Part shown: piece by piece, positions 25,914 to 34,132 of the stretch
Numbering within the stretch: the first letter of the stretch is position 1
How the letters are laid out: every line of letters starts with the position of its first letter
NCBI GenBank assembly: GCA_028715505.1
Contig: JAQURS010000001.1
Location: forward strand, 163,799-227,798
Reading direction: 5' to 3'
Length of the DNA stretch: 64,000 nt
Source of the DNA: Patescibacteria group bacterium
GTDB lineage: Bacteria > Patescibacteriota > Patescibacteriia > 2-12-FULL-60-25
The notes under the pieces: generated by a model
Told to the model about the DNA's origin: nothing
Databases searched by the model: none
What the model saw: the letters and a program-made list of their open reading frames with translations, nothing else
Translations under genes and position numbers: made by a program

Positions 25914-25940
25914 AGAAAAAGCCCGGTTAGGTTCACCGGG
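25914..25940 (-). terminator. purCE terminator overlapping its stop codon
   Basis: On the minus strand CCCGG (25936-25940) and CCGGG (25922-25926) enclose a 9-nt loop that contains the purCE stop, followed by CTTTTTC. Confidence 0.7.
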
Positions 25941-27429
25941 ACTCAGGTTCTGGGATCAGAGGTTGATGCAAAAGGGCGGGCTTGCTTTCGGGAGGATCGA
26001 CCGGAAGGAACTCGTCCCTGAGAGCCGACCAGCAGGCGCTCGTAAAGCCGCTCCGTCCTAAGTAGGCCTTGCCGTTCGGGTCGAACAACACCGGCTGGCC
26101 CGGCACTCGTTCGATGCTCAGGCGCGCGGCCAGATTATCCTCCTCACTCTTGCCGTCGAAACCCACGCCGAGCACGGGGATGTGACTCTTGCCTTCATCG
26201 ACCAGCATGGTTTTGAGAATTCCGGGCAGAGCCGCAGCCATACCGGCACCCGCGATCACGATCACGTCCTCTGGTAGGTTGTGGGCATAACGCGCCAGCT
26301 CATTGAGATTGCGGTGGCAACTGATCACGTTCCAATACACCTCGGTCTCCCCCTCGCTTTGAACGCGTCTCAGGACCGCGAGCCCCTCTTCCATTTGGCC
26401 GAGGTCGGACTTGCTACCGATCACGATCTCGATCTTGACCTTGGGCGGCTTTACGTCCAAGTCCATCACCTCGTTCTGGAAGGATTCGAGCTTCTGTCCA
26501 GTCAGCCGCCAGAAGATGTAGCGGTAGAGCTGGGTGGTGCGTCTGACGATATCATCCGGCACCTTCAGGTCGTGAACGAACTCGACGTCCTCGGGCTTGC
26601 AAGGATCCTGCTTATTGATGTCGAACTTTTTGCCCCATTCACGCACGAACTGTTTGTCGTATGATGGAGGACTTGAATAGATTCCCCGCTTCTTCCAAGC
26701 TGTCATCTCCCAAAAGCGAGAGGAATCTGGGGTCAACACTTCGTCGGCCAAAACGAACTCGCCGGTTTTGGGATCTTGCCCCCACTCGAACTTTGTGTCG
26801 GCCAGGATGATGCCTTTTTTGGAGGCATAAGCCTGCGCGGCTTGATAGAGTTGGAGCGAAAAGCGTTCAACGCGGGCGCCATACTTCTCCGCCACGCTGT
26901 CGGCCGTGATGTGCTCATCATGACCTTCCTTAGCTTTAGTCGTGGGCGTGAAGATGGGGAAGGGGAGATCGTCACCATCCAGTATTCCGGGCGGCAGCTT
27001 GTGTCCGCAGACTTGTTTCGTCGCGCTGTACGGTTTGAGGCTACTCCCGGTCAGGTAACCGCGGACGATCGCCTCGCAGTCGCACATGTTGAGTTTGCGG
27101 ATCACCGCTGCGCGTTGCAACAAGTTTGTATTCTCGCGGAGTTCGGGCGGAAGATACTCATTAACTTCTGCGCCACCGGCGAGCAGGTCGTGATTGAGTT
27201 GCGGCTCTATCATCTGGCGCCAGAAGTAGTTCATGGCCGTGAGGATCTCGCCTTTCTGGGGCACGAGCGCGGGCAACACGAAATCGAATATGCTCAGACG
27301 GTCGGTGGCCACCACGAGCAGCTTGTCCGGATGGCCTGGCAGGACGTAGGTATCTCGCACCTTGCCTTGGTGCACGCGTTCGAGACCGGGGATGGATTCG
27401 GAGACCACGTTCGGGGGGAATTTGGGCAT
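25933..27429 (-). CDS. purCE: fused SAICAR synthetase / AIR carboxylase (PurC-PurE)
   Basis: A 498-residue bifunctional enzyme. Residues about 10-320 are PurC (HQGKVRDTYVLP, ATDRLSIFDFVLP, RGYLTGSSLKPYS, LADTKFEWGQDP, ADEVLTPDSSRFW), which condenses CAIR with aspartate. Residues about 333-480 are PurE-like (VIGSKSDLGQMEEGL, ISCHRNLNELARY with the catalytic His, IAGAGMAAALPGI), which provides CAIR. The PurC-PurE order is that of animal PAICS rather than the usual separate bacterial genes. Start ATG 27427-27429 has AAAGGAGGG 5 nt upstream and a TTGACG-17-TAGACT promoter. It is divergent from guaA. No other early purine genes are in the window. The C-terminal 20 residues are Pro-rich and dispensable-looking. 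Confidence 0.9.
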   Translation of the reverse strand: MPKFPPNVVSESIPGLERVHQGKVRDTYVLPGHPDKLLVVATDRLSIFDFVLPALVPQKGEILTAMNYFWRQMIEPQLNHDLLAGGAEVNEYLPPELRENTNLLQRAAVIRKLNMCDCEAIVRGYLTGSSLKPYSATKQVCGHKLPPGILDGDDLPFPIFTPTTKAKEGHDEHITADSVAEKYGARVERFSLQLYQAAQAYASKKGIILADTKFEWGQDPKTGEFVLADEVLTPDSSRFWEMTAWKKRGIYSSPPSYDKQFVREWGKKFDINKQDPCKPEDVEFVHDLKVPDDIVRRTTQLYRYIFWRLTGQKLESFQNEVMDLDVKPPKVKIEIVIGSKSDLGQMEEGLAVLRRVQSEGETEVYWNVISCHRNLNELARYAHNLPEDVIVIAGAGMAAALPGILKTMLVDEGKSHIPVLGVGFDGKSEEDNLAARLSIERVPGQPVLFDPNGKAYLGRSGFTSACWSALRDEFLPVDPPESKPALLHQPLIPEPESR

Positions 27430-27471
27430 GAGGCCCTCCTTTCCTAGGTTGAATTGTACGGAGCTGTCGCC

Positions 27472-27500
27472 AGTCTAAAGGCAGCCGGTAATCCCGTCAA
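27472..27500 (-). promoter_or_regulatory. purCE promoter
   Basis: On the minus strand TTGACG (complement of 27495-27500), 17 bp, TAGACT (complement of 27472-27477); leader of about 35 nt with AAAGGAGGG. A weaker plus-strand guaA promoter may be TGGCAA (27504-27509), 17 bp, TAAGGT (27527-27532). No purine-riboswitch core was recognised in the 131-bp gap. Confidence 0.65.
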
Positions 27501-27560
27501 ATATGGCAATTTTAACGGCTTTGAGCTAAGGTGTCGGCGGGTTTTTACAAAGGAGGAACC

Positions 27561-29165
27561 GTGCTAAGCACCTTCAAAAAAGCAACCAAGTCGGCTTTGG
27601 AAGAAGTTCAGGAAGAGATGCGCGTGCGCCAAACCAAGGAGGTTTTCCTTCTGTTTGCCATGGGCAGCCAATTCGACCATCTCATCAAGCAGTCCCTGGA
27701 AAAGCTGGGCGTGTTCTGCCTGGTAGCGGATCCTAGCTCTGTCACGGCCGACGACGTGCGTGAACTCAAGCCCATGGGGATCATCCTCTCCGGCGGACCG
27801 GCTTCGGTCCAAACTGAGCCGCCGCCCTTCGACAGGAAGATCTTCGAACTCGAGATGCCGATTTTGGGCATCTGTCTGGGATTCCAGATGTGGGCCGATT
27901 ATGCGGGTTTCACGGTTACGGCATCCGCCGGCCATCGAGAATTTGGCGTGCACGATGCCACCCTGGACAAATCCTCGAAGCTCTTCGAAGGGTGCGGTGG
28001 GTTCACTGCCGTTTTAGAAAGTCACGGTGATCGCGTGGAGCCGCACGATGGTTTGCATGTCATTGCCAAGACGGACAACGCTCCCGTGGCCGCGGCTCGT
28101 TATCACAACCTGTGGGGCGTGCAGTTCCATCCTGAGGTCACGCACACCACGCATGGGCTACGCATGCTGGAAAACTTCTGTTTCCGGATTTGCTGTGCCA
28201 AGGATTGCTTCCCGGCGACAAATATCGCCCAGCATAAGATTCGGCAGCTTCGCGAGCAGATCGGCGAAAAGCGCGTGCTCCTGGCCCTTTCAGGCGGATC
28301 GGATTCCTCGACCGTGGCCTACTTGCTCAAGGAAGCTTTGGGAGGCAAATCGGGCCGGATCCGCGCCATCTACATCCGCGGGATCGATCGTCCGGACGAC
28401 GAAGCATTCGTGCTCAAGTATTTCGGCGGTCAGGATTGGCTCGAGCTCAAGGTCGTGGACGCCACGCAGCAGTTTTTGGACGTTCTGGCCGGGCACGTGA
28501 CCATGAAGGCCAAGCGCGTCGCCATGCGCGGCGTGTACAAAGCCATCCTAGAGCAGGAAGCCGAGCAGTTCGAAGCTTCCTTCATCGCTCAGGGCACCCT
28601 CTACACTGATATTTCGGAGAGCGGGGGAGGCTACGATGCTGGCGCGCGTAAAGCCGTTATCAAGCAGCATCACAACACCAATCTGGACTTCAAGCTTCCG
28701 GAATTGTTGCCCTTGGCTGACTGCGTCAAGGACAATGGCCGAAACATCGGTCGCACTATCGGAGTTCCCGAAGAGTTGCTGGTGCGCCATCCATTCCCCG
28801 GTCCTGGCCTGGTGGTCCGCGTCGAAGGCGAAGTCACGGCCGACAAGCTGGCCATGGCGCGAGTCGTCGATTGCATCTGGATCGAGGAGCTGCGTAAATG
28901 GCAGCTGTACGACACCGTCTGGCAAGCCGGAGCCGTGATCACCCAATCCGTCACCACCTGCACCAAGGGCGATGATGCGGCCAGCGGAGTAGTGGTGGCT
29001 CTGTGGGCCGTCTGGAGCGTGAACGGCTTCACGGCCACTGCTGCCGAGTTGCCGAACGACTTCCTGCGTCACGTAGCGCGGCGCATCACCAACGAAGTTC
29101 GAGCTGTCGGCGCCGTGGTCTACCGCTTGTCCGACAAACCGCCCGCGACCATCGAATGGGGCTGA
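27561..29165 (+). CDS. guaA: GMP synthase (glutamine-hydrolysing)
   Basis: A 534-residue enzyme that converts XMP to GMP. The class I amidotransferase domain has the nucleophile in GICLGFQMW and the FHPEVTHT histidine/glutamate. The ATP-pyrophosphatase domain has LALSGGSDSSTVAYLL, and the dimerisation domain has RHPFPGPGLVVRVEGEV. The end is PPATIEWG, a normal GuaA terminus. The start is GTG 27561 behind AAAGGAGGAA; the longer frame from 27531 lacks a ribosome-binding site. The 40-residue helical N-terminus before the first amidotransferase strand is longer than usual. Next to purCE it supports at least partial purine synthesis or salvage. Confidence 0.95.
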   Translation: MLSTFKKATKSALEEVQEEMRVRQTKEVFLLFAMGSQFDHLIKQSLEKLGVFCLVADPSSVTADDVRELKPMGIILSGGPASVQTEPPPFDRKIFELEMPILGICLGFQMWADYAGFTVTASAGHREFGVHDATLDKSSKLFEGCGGFTAVLESHGDRVEPHDGLHVIAKTDNAPVAAARYHNLWGVQFHPEVTHTTHGLRMLENFCFRICCAKDCFPATNIAQHKIRQLREQIGEKRVLLALSGGSDSSTVAYLLKEALGGKSGRIRAIYIRGIDRPDDEAFVLKYFGGQDWLELKVVDATQQFLDVLAGHVTMKAKRVAMRGVYKAILEQEAEQFEASFIAQGTLYTDISESGGGYDAGARKAVIKQHHNTNLDFKLPELLPLADCVKDNGRNIGRTIGVPEELLVRHPFPGPGLVVRVEGEVTADKLAMARVVDCIWIEELRKWQLYDTVWQAGAVITQSVTTCTKGDDAASGVVVALWAVWSVNGFTATAAELPNDFLRHVARRITNEVRAVGAVVYRLSDKPPATIEWG

Positions 29166-29178
29166 TGGTTCGCCTCTG

Positions 29179-29209
29179 ATCCGCATCTCGCTCGAGAGCG
29201 GATTTTTTT
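29179..29209 (+). terminator. guaA terminator
   Basis: ATCCGC-A-TCTCG / CGAGA-GCGGAT with a CT loop, followed by seven T. Confidence 0.85.
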
Positions 29210-29212
29210 ATT

Positions 29213-29240
29213 AAAAAACGCCGTCGCTGGTTAGGCGGCG
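29213..29240 (-). terminator. terminator of methyltransferase gene
   Basis: On the minus strand CGCCG (29236-29240) pairs with CGGCG (29219-29223), then six T (29213-29218). Confidence 0.7.
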
Positions 29241-29251
29241 GTTCAACGAGA

Positions 29252-29821
29252 CTATTTCTGGAGCACGAGTTCCAGGAAGGAATGAGTGTGCTCTACAGGC
29301 TGTGGATCGACCCGCTTGAGGTCATGCTGAACGAGCATTTTCCATCTTGCGATTAACTCGCGTACAGCTGGTTCCTCTTGGGAATAATCAACCCGCCCTG
29401 ACGAGTCCGTAATGAGCAGATTGAAATGCACGAATAGCAAACCCGAAGGCACGAGCACACGCCTGATTTCTTCCAAAGCCGCGCGTTGATCCAGATAGTG
29501 GATCACGTTGAGCATCGAACAGGCGTCGATGCTCGAATCTGGAAAGGGCAGGTGGCAAATATCGCCGACTTGGAATTTGCAGCGTGGCCGAAGGCGGCGT
29601 GCAGATTCAATTTCCTGTTCATTGATATCGACACCAAGCGCATCGATATCCATGTTAGTGTAAGTCTCCACATCTCGCCCGGCGCCGCATCCCAGGTCCA
29701 CGAGCTTGCCCTGGAAGCAGTCGCTCATGAGGTAGAAGGCGAAGAATTCGGCGTGGAGCCTCGAATGCTGATCCCAATGCCTGCCTTTGCTGTACTTGTC
29801 GTAAAGTGCGGTATTCTGCAT
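29252..29821 (-). CDS. SAM-dependent methyltransferase, class I
   Basis: A 190-residue methyltransferase. Motif I VDLGCGAGRDVETY (about residues 41-54), acidic motif II GVDINEQEIE, motif III-like CKFQVGDICHLPFPDSSIDAC, then NVIHYLDQRAALEEIRRVLVPSGLLFVHF. Substrate unknown; the layout fits small-molecule or UbiE-like methyltransferases. The start MQNTALYDKY at 29821 is chosen because AAGGAGG lies just upstream. The frame extends to 29872, but that end overlaps the promoter -35 box. It is a one-gene unit with its own promoter and terminator. Confidence 0.85.
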   Translation of the reverse strand: MQNTALYDKYSKGRHWDQHSRLHAEFFAFYLMSDCFQGKLVDLGCGAGRDVETYTNMDIDALGVDINEQEIESARRLRPRCKFQVGDICHLPFPDSSIDACSMLNVIHYLDQRAALEEIRRVLVPSGLLFVHFNLLITDSSGRVDYSQEEPAVRELIARWKMLVQHDLKRVDPQPVEHTHSFLELVLQK

Positions 29822-29844
29822 GTCATGCCTCCTTGTGGGAAATG

Positions 29845-29872
29845 GGGTATCATTTTTTAACGAAATTGTCAA
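29845..29872 (-). promoter_or_regulatory. promoter of methyltransferase gene
   Basis: On the minus strand TTGACA (complement of 29867-29872) with a weak -10 region near GATACC (about 29845-29852), followed by a leader with AAGGAGG. Confidence 0.5.
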
Positions 29873-29907
29873 TCCTTTGGATGACAGAGCCGAGTTAAAA
29901 CTATTTA

Positions 29908-29964
29908 AACAAACTAAAGTCCCCTCCTAAAATGGGAGGGGAACATCGGGGCGGTATGTTTGTT
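29908..29964. repeat. nested inverted repeat, copy 2
   Basis: Outer arms AACAAAC (29908-29914) and GTTTGTT (29958-29964); inner element 29921-29941 CCCCTCC-TAAAATG-GGAGGGG, the same 21-nt length and core as copy 1 at 19516-19536. It lies just after the sugar-phosphate-transferase stop and may double as a terminator. Confidence 0.7.
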
Positions 29965-31387
29965 AATAAGCTCCCTTCTTCTGTATCACCGCAAAAGGCG
30001 TTTTCAATAAGATATAGAGATCAAGCAAAGGGGACCAGTTTTCGATATACCAAATGTCGAGCTGAGCTTCTTCTTCAAAGACCAAATCGCTGCGGCCGGA
30101 GATTTGCGCCATGCCCGTGATACCGGGTTTGATCGTCAGGACGCGGCGTTGCGAATCGGAATACTTATCGACTTCGCGCGGCTGATGCGGGCGCGGGCCA
30201 ACGAGCGACATCTCGCCAGTCAAAACGTTGATGAAATTGGGCAGTTCGTCGATTGACCAGCGGCGCAAAAATTTTCCAACCTTCATGACGCGCGGATCGT
30301 CCGCGATTTTGTAAACGGCGCCTTCCTTGATGCTCTTAGTCTTGATCAACTCGCGTTCCATTTCCAAATTCTTTTTTGAATTGGCGAATTGCGGGCCAAT
30401 CGAAAACTTTTTGTACATTGAGCGCAACTTATAAGCGAAAAAAACTCTACCTTTTTCACCCACGCGTTCGCTTTTATAAAGGATCGGAAAACCGTCCTCA
30501 AACAAGACCAGCAAAGCCCCGATAATCCAAAGCGGGGAAGTGAGGATTAGCAGGAGGATGGAAAAAACAACGTCTTCGGCGCGTTTGGCGATGCGGCCCC
30601 AACCGTCTAACGGCGTAGGTTTGACTTCGATCAAAGGCACGCCGCCGGGCGTGGAGACTTCGATGTTGGTGAAGCTGGCCGCGAACACGTCAGCTAAATA
30701 CCAAAACTTGAGTTGGTTGGTGCTCGCGAAATTGATCAAATTCAAAGCTTTCTCTTTAGGCAAATCAGGATCAGCCAAAACCACGCCGTCTATTTGGCGC
30801 CGGTTAACGGCTGATCTTAAAGTCTCGCGCTGCGAATCGTTCCAGTCACCTAATTGTTTGGCTACCGTGAAACCGAAGATAGGGGACTGCTTGAAAATCT
30901 GGTTTAAGTTTTGCGCCTGAATATCACCGCCGACCATGGCCACCCGCATGTGTCCAAGCCCAAGCCTCAAAAGTTGGTGTTGGATCAGCCGGAGGATCAA
31001 GCGACCGAAATATACAAAGAAGATTGACAATGCCCAGATGGCTATCACGATAAAACGTGACTGGGTGAGTTCGCGGCGGAAGAAAACCGAGGCGATCAGG
31101 ACCATGGCGCCGGCCGTGCAAGCCAAAATCACGCGTCCGAATTCGTTCCAGGCGCGCATGGGCCGGGTGGAATACAAACCGGCAATGATGAACATCAAAA
31201 TCCAAACTCCGATGAAGGTGATGCTGGTTTGGACGTAAGCCGAATATGGAATGTCTTGCAAAATGGGCCTGACCTCCGTGGCAAAACGCGAATAACGGAG
31301 CAGGTAAGCGGCCGCGGCGGCGCAAGCCAGGGCGATGGCATCCAAAGGCAACCGAAGCGCCGTAAACCACAAATTAAAACGATTCAT
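29963..31387 (-). CDS. polyprenyl glycosylphosphotransferase
   Basis: A 474-residue membrane enzyme that transfers a sugar 1-phosphate to undecaprenyl phosphate, the first step of a surface polysaccharide. Four N-terminal TM helices (within residues 8-125), a CoA-binding-like middle domain (MRVAMVGGD...), a fifth hydrophobic segment (VFSILLLILTSPLWIIGALLVLF, about 283-307), and the catalytic sugar-transferase domain with KSERVGEKGRVFFAYKLRSM, RRWSIDELPNFINVLTGEMSLVGPRP and KPGITGMAQISGR. Architecture is that of WcaJ/WbaP. TATAAT on the minus strand (31394-31399) ends 6 nt before the ATG at 31385-31387. It probably works with the two glycosyltransferases at 23-25 kb. Confidence 0.93.
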   Translation of the reverse strand: MNRFNLWFTALRLPLDAIALACAAAAAYLLRYSRFATEVRPILQDIPYSAYVQTSITFIGVWILMFIIAGLYSTRPMRAWNEFGRVILACTAGAMVLIASVFFRRELTQSRFIVIAIWALSIFFVYFGRLILRLIQHQLLRLGLGHMRVAMVGGDIQAQNLNQIFKQSPIFGFTVAKQLGDWNDSQRETLRSAVNRRQIDGVVLADPDLPKEKALNLINFASTNQLKFWYLADVFAASFTNIEVSTPGGVPLIEVKPTPLDGWGRIAKRAEDVVFSILLLILTSPLWIIGALLVLFEDGFPILYKSERVGEKGRVFFAYKLRSMYKKFSIGPQFANSKKNLEMERELIKTKSIKEGAVYKIADDPRVMKVGKFLRRWSIDELPNFINVLTGEMSLVGPRPHQPREVDKYSDSQRRVLTIKPGITGMAQISGRSDLVFEEEAQLDIWYIENWSPLLDLYILLKTPFAVIQKKGAY

Positions 31388-31393
31388 GGCCAC

Positions 31394-31461
31394 ATTATAC
31401 AAAAAATCCGCGTGGGTTGATAGAGACGCAAGATTTTGCGTCTCTACCCACGCGGATTTTT
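31394..31461 (-). terminator. rnpB terminator with very long stem, merged with next promoter
   Basis: From 31401 to 31461 two arms of nearly 30 nt pair almost perfectly (AAAAATCCGCGTGGGT ... ATAGAGACGCAA, and the complement). The inner AGAGACGCAA/TTGCGTCTCT core is a sequence I have seen as an intergenic repeat in other bacteria. The downstream gene's TATAAT (31394-31399) begins right after the T-tract. Confidence 0.8.
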
Positions 31462-31463
31462 GT

Positions 31464-31932
31464 CTCAGGCCAGACTATAAGCCGAATTTTGTATTCCGAT
31501 TTTCATCGGAACGATGACTATCTATCTAGCCCCGCAATTGCTTGCGGGATCGTGCGAGCGACCAGCTCCGGATCCTAATGAGGGTTCCGGAATCTTGCTC
31601 TTGCACCAGAGAGGGTTTGCCGCACAGCCATGTCACCATGGCAGGAGGAACATGGCAGGCTGGAGGTCTTTATGACACATCCACCTTGTTCCGCTTTTCA
31701 CCTTTCACCCGATTTGCATCGGGCTAGTATTGTCTCTGTGGCACTTTCCCTGGGTTTCTGGGGAACGTTCGGCACGTGTCCGTTCGTTCGCTCCATTATA
31801 TCCCGGCCGCCGTTAGCGGCTCTCAGTTTGCTTCGTGTCGAGCTAGGCTCGAAACGAGATATGGTGTCCGGACTTTCCTCCCCGTAAAATTCGCTTGCGC
31901 GTCTCACGGGGCAGTCATCCGTCTAGCCTGAG
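31464..31932 (-). ncRNA. rnpB: RNase P RNA, class A
   Basis: The ribozyme that matures tRNA 5' ends. On the minus strand the 5' end CTCAGGCTAGAC pairs with the 3' end GTCTGGCCTGAG (helix P1). The conserved cores are present: GAGGAAAGTCCGGAC near the 5' end, CCACAGAGACAATAC in the middle, TAGATAGATAGTCATC, and ACAAAATTCGGCTTA near the 3' end. The length is about 469 nt, somewhat longer than the roughly 380-nt E. coli RNA, with an extended central region. A TTGACA-17-TATGGT promoter places the transcription start at the P1 5' strand. Short open frames over this locus are not genes. Confidence 0.95.
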
Positions 31933-31939
31933 TGGGCTA

Positions 31940-31997
31940 ACCATACCAGAAAATCGGCCTTTTGTCAATTGTTAGGATATCGATTTATTGGTATGAT
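31940..31997. promoter_or_regulatory. back-to-back promoters of rnpB and FecR-like gene
   Basis: rnpB (minus): TTGACA (complement of 31963-31968), 17 bp, TATGGT (complement of 31940-31945). FecR-like gene (plus): TTGTTA (31969-31974), 17 bp, TATGAT (31992-31997), 9 nt before its ATG. The two -35 boxes abut. Confidence 0.75.
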
Positions 31998-32006
31998 TAC
32001 GGCGAT

Positions 32007-34124
32007 ATGCGTAAACGCTCGAAGATCGCGTGGTTGGTGGTCATAATCCTGGTCCTGCTCGGGGCTATCTACTGGTGGTTTTGGTCCCTGGGCAATCTGC
32101 CGGCAGATATCCAGCCCAGAATACAGCTAGTCGTCGAAAAAGGAACGGCCAACATCATCAGGTCAGGCTCACAAGACAAAGAAAAGGCCAGTAACGGCAT
32201 GGAACTTCAGCCTGGAGATCAAGTCATGACAGATAATGGATCGGCAGTTGATCTCATGGTTTTTGACAGGGCGGTTACGCGTTTGGACGAGAATTCAAAT
32301 CTGACCATAACGGAAGCAAGTTTAAATAACACGACATTTATTGATCGATGGAAGCTCGGGGCCGGGCGGGCTTGGTCGCGCGTCTTACGCCTTATCGATT
32401 TAGATAGCGTTTACGAAGGCCAATCCAGCCAAGTCATCGCAACCGTGCGCGGTACGGCTTTTCTTTTAGCCGCGAGCCAAGACAAAATCAGCTTATTGGT
32501 CGATCACGCGGCTGTCCGCGAAGCTAAAGTTCGGAACACTAAACCCGAATTCATTGTCGGCGGCCAATGGATGGATTTCAAGCCCACGGGCGAGGTTCAA
32601 AGTAGGGGAGACATCTCTTCCACGACCACCGTATCAAATGATATTTTGCAAAGGATAAACATAGAAGAAGACACTTGGTTGAATAATAATAGGCAACAAG
32701 ATGCTCAGTATCTTGAAAAAATAACAACCGCCATCATGGCTTCTTTGGGCGGGAGCAAGGGCATAAAACCGGATAGTTGGCTTTACAAAGTCTCGCGCTG
32801 GTCTGAAGGCTGGCATTTGTCTTTGGCTGGCAAGAAAGCGCCGGAATTGAAGTCCCGTTACATCGGACGCCAGCTCGGCCAGGTCTATGATTTGATTAAC
32901 CGCGGCAAATCAGGTTTGGCTTATCAGATGTTGTCGCAAATAGAAAAAGACATTAACGCTTTAATCGACGGAAACCAGGGGAGCGATTATCGCACGGCTT
33001 TAAAACCCGTTATCGGCAAGGCGCTGTTGGCGGTCTCCGAAGTCGATCCGAATAGCAACGTCTTTAGATTCAAGATTTCCATGGAAGATCTCTATGCTTT
33101 GGCCTGGGAAGACGTTCCGGCGCAAACTTTTTACGCGCGTTCCCTCTCTGTCGACGCCAGGTTGGACGAAGCCGAGCGGTTTAAATGCGAACTTAAGGAT
33201 TCCGACCAGGTCAAAGAAGCCATCAACGCGGTTATTCAAGGGATGGCCAGGCAGAAGAATGATTTTGATAAAATTAAATCCGGCTTGACCAATAATCAAA
33301 GGACGATTTTGGACGAGAAGATGCAAGTTCAGGGCTTGCGTCTAGATTATTTGAATAAACGGTTGCAAGCCTGCTCCGTCCCAGGGCAAGGAGCAGAATT
33401 ACCTGGAGCGACAGCAACTTCGACGACGGCCACGACCACGCAAACCAATCCTCCTAGCGGTCAGCCAAATTCTTCCAACTCGACCGCGCCCACGACTCAG
33501 GCTCAGGTCACAACTACAAAAGCGACTACTCCGACGAATCCTCCCGCAACCCAAAATCCTTCAAGCCTTGGGCTGATTAGGATCGAGCTTTTCGCACAAC
33601 CTAATCCGGCCAATGTGGGAGATAAAGTGAATCTGTTCGTCAAAGGCTATAAATCAGATGGATCGACTTTGGACGTTACCGCCAATGCGGGTTTCCAGAT
33701 CAACGGCAGTTTAGGCACGCTTTCCGGTTCGGTTTTCCAGACTTCCAAAGCAGGTTCAGTAACCATTTTAGCTACGGTTAATGATAGCGGAAAGATTTTA
33801 TCGGCCCAGACTTCCTTGGCCATCAACCAGTCGGTTACTTTATCGAGATTGACCATTCAGCCAACTAACATCAGTTTGAAGCCTGGCCAATCGCAACCTT
33901 TGACAGCCACGGCTTATTACAATAATGGATTCACCAAAGACGTGACTTCGTCCGTCACCTGGTCACTTTCCAACTCGTTGGCCACCATGGCCGGCGCCAG
34001 CATCGTGGCCGGCAACTCGGCCGGGGGAGTAACCGTGGCGGCAACTTATAGCGACGGCGGCAGCAAAGTTTCGGGTGACGCTTATTTCCAGATTGTGGCT
34101 ACGGCGGTCACTGGGTTGCAATAA
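32007..34124 (+). CDS. membrane-anchored FecR-domain protein with Ig-like C-terminus
   Basis: A 705-residue protein. A short cytoplasmic tail and one TM helix (about residues 8-30, IAWLVVIILVLLGAIYWWFW), then a FecR domain (about 45-180, with LQPGDQVMTDNGSAVDLMVFD and IATVRGTAFLLAAS), a long helical region (about 210-465), a Thr/Pro/Ser-rich linker (about 470-525), and two Ig-like Big_2-type domains (about 530-700). Classical FecR is an anti-sigma factor, but here it is an extracytoplasmic scaffold. It precedes the CHASE2-cyclase gene by 8 nt, so the two are co-transcribed, as in FecR/CHASE2 pairs known in cyanobacteria. The start is set by a TATGAT box 9 nt upstream. Confidence 0.85.
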   Translation: MRKRSKIAWLVVIILVLLGAIYWWFWSLGNLPADIQPRIQLVVEKGTANIIRSGSQDKEKASNGMELQPGDQVMTDNGSAVDLMVFDRAVTRLDENSNLTITEASLNNTTFIDRWKLGAGRAWSRVLRLIDLDSVYEGQSSQVIATVRGTAFLLAASQDKISLLVDHAAVREAKVRNTKPEFIVGGQWMDFKPTGEVQSRGDISSTTTVSNDILQRINIEEDTWLNNNRQQDAQYLEKITTAIMASLGGSKGIKPDSWLYKVSRWSEGWHLSLAGKKAPELKSRYIGRQLGQVYDLINRGKSGLAYQMLSQIEKDINALIDGNQGSDYRTALKPVIGKALLAVSEVDPNSNVFRFKISMEDLYALAWEDVPAQTFYARSLSVDARLDEAERFKCELKDSDQVKEAINAVIQGMARQKNDFDKIKSGLTNNQRTILDEKMQVQGLRLDYLNKRLQACSVPGQGAELPGATATSTTATTTQTNPPSGQPNSSNSTAPTTQAQVTTTKATTPTNPPATQNPSSLGLIRIELFAQPNPANVGDKVNLFVKGYKSDGSTLDVTANAGFQINGSLGTLSGSVFQTSKAGSVTILATVNDSGKILSAQTSLAINQSVTLSRLTIQPTNISLKPGQSQPLTATAYYNNGFTKDVTSSVTWSLSNSLATMAGASIVAGNSAGGVTVAATYSDGGSKVSGDAYFQIVATAVTGLQ

Positions 34125-34132
34125 ATTCAAAT

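Noticed and set aside
26776..27447. 223-codon open frame on the plus strand
   Set aside because: Antisense to the PurC part of the purCE gene.
27430..27560. possible purine riboswitch between purCE and guaA
   Set aside because: No conserved purine- or PRPP-riboswitch core could be found in either direction; the gap is filled by promoters and leaders.
28548..29186. 212-codon open frame on the minus strand
   Set aside because: Antisense to guaA; no ribosome-binding site and no recognisable domain.
19516..29941. possible CRISPR repeats
   Set aside because: Only two copies 10 kb apart, with no spacers and no cas genes.
31542..31907. several short open frames
   Set aside because: They overlap the RNase P RNA, whose conserved cores and P1 pairing are clear.
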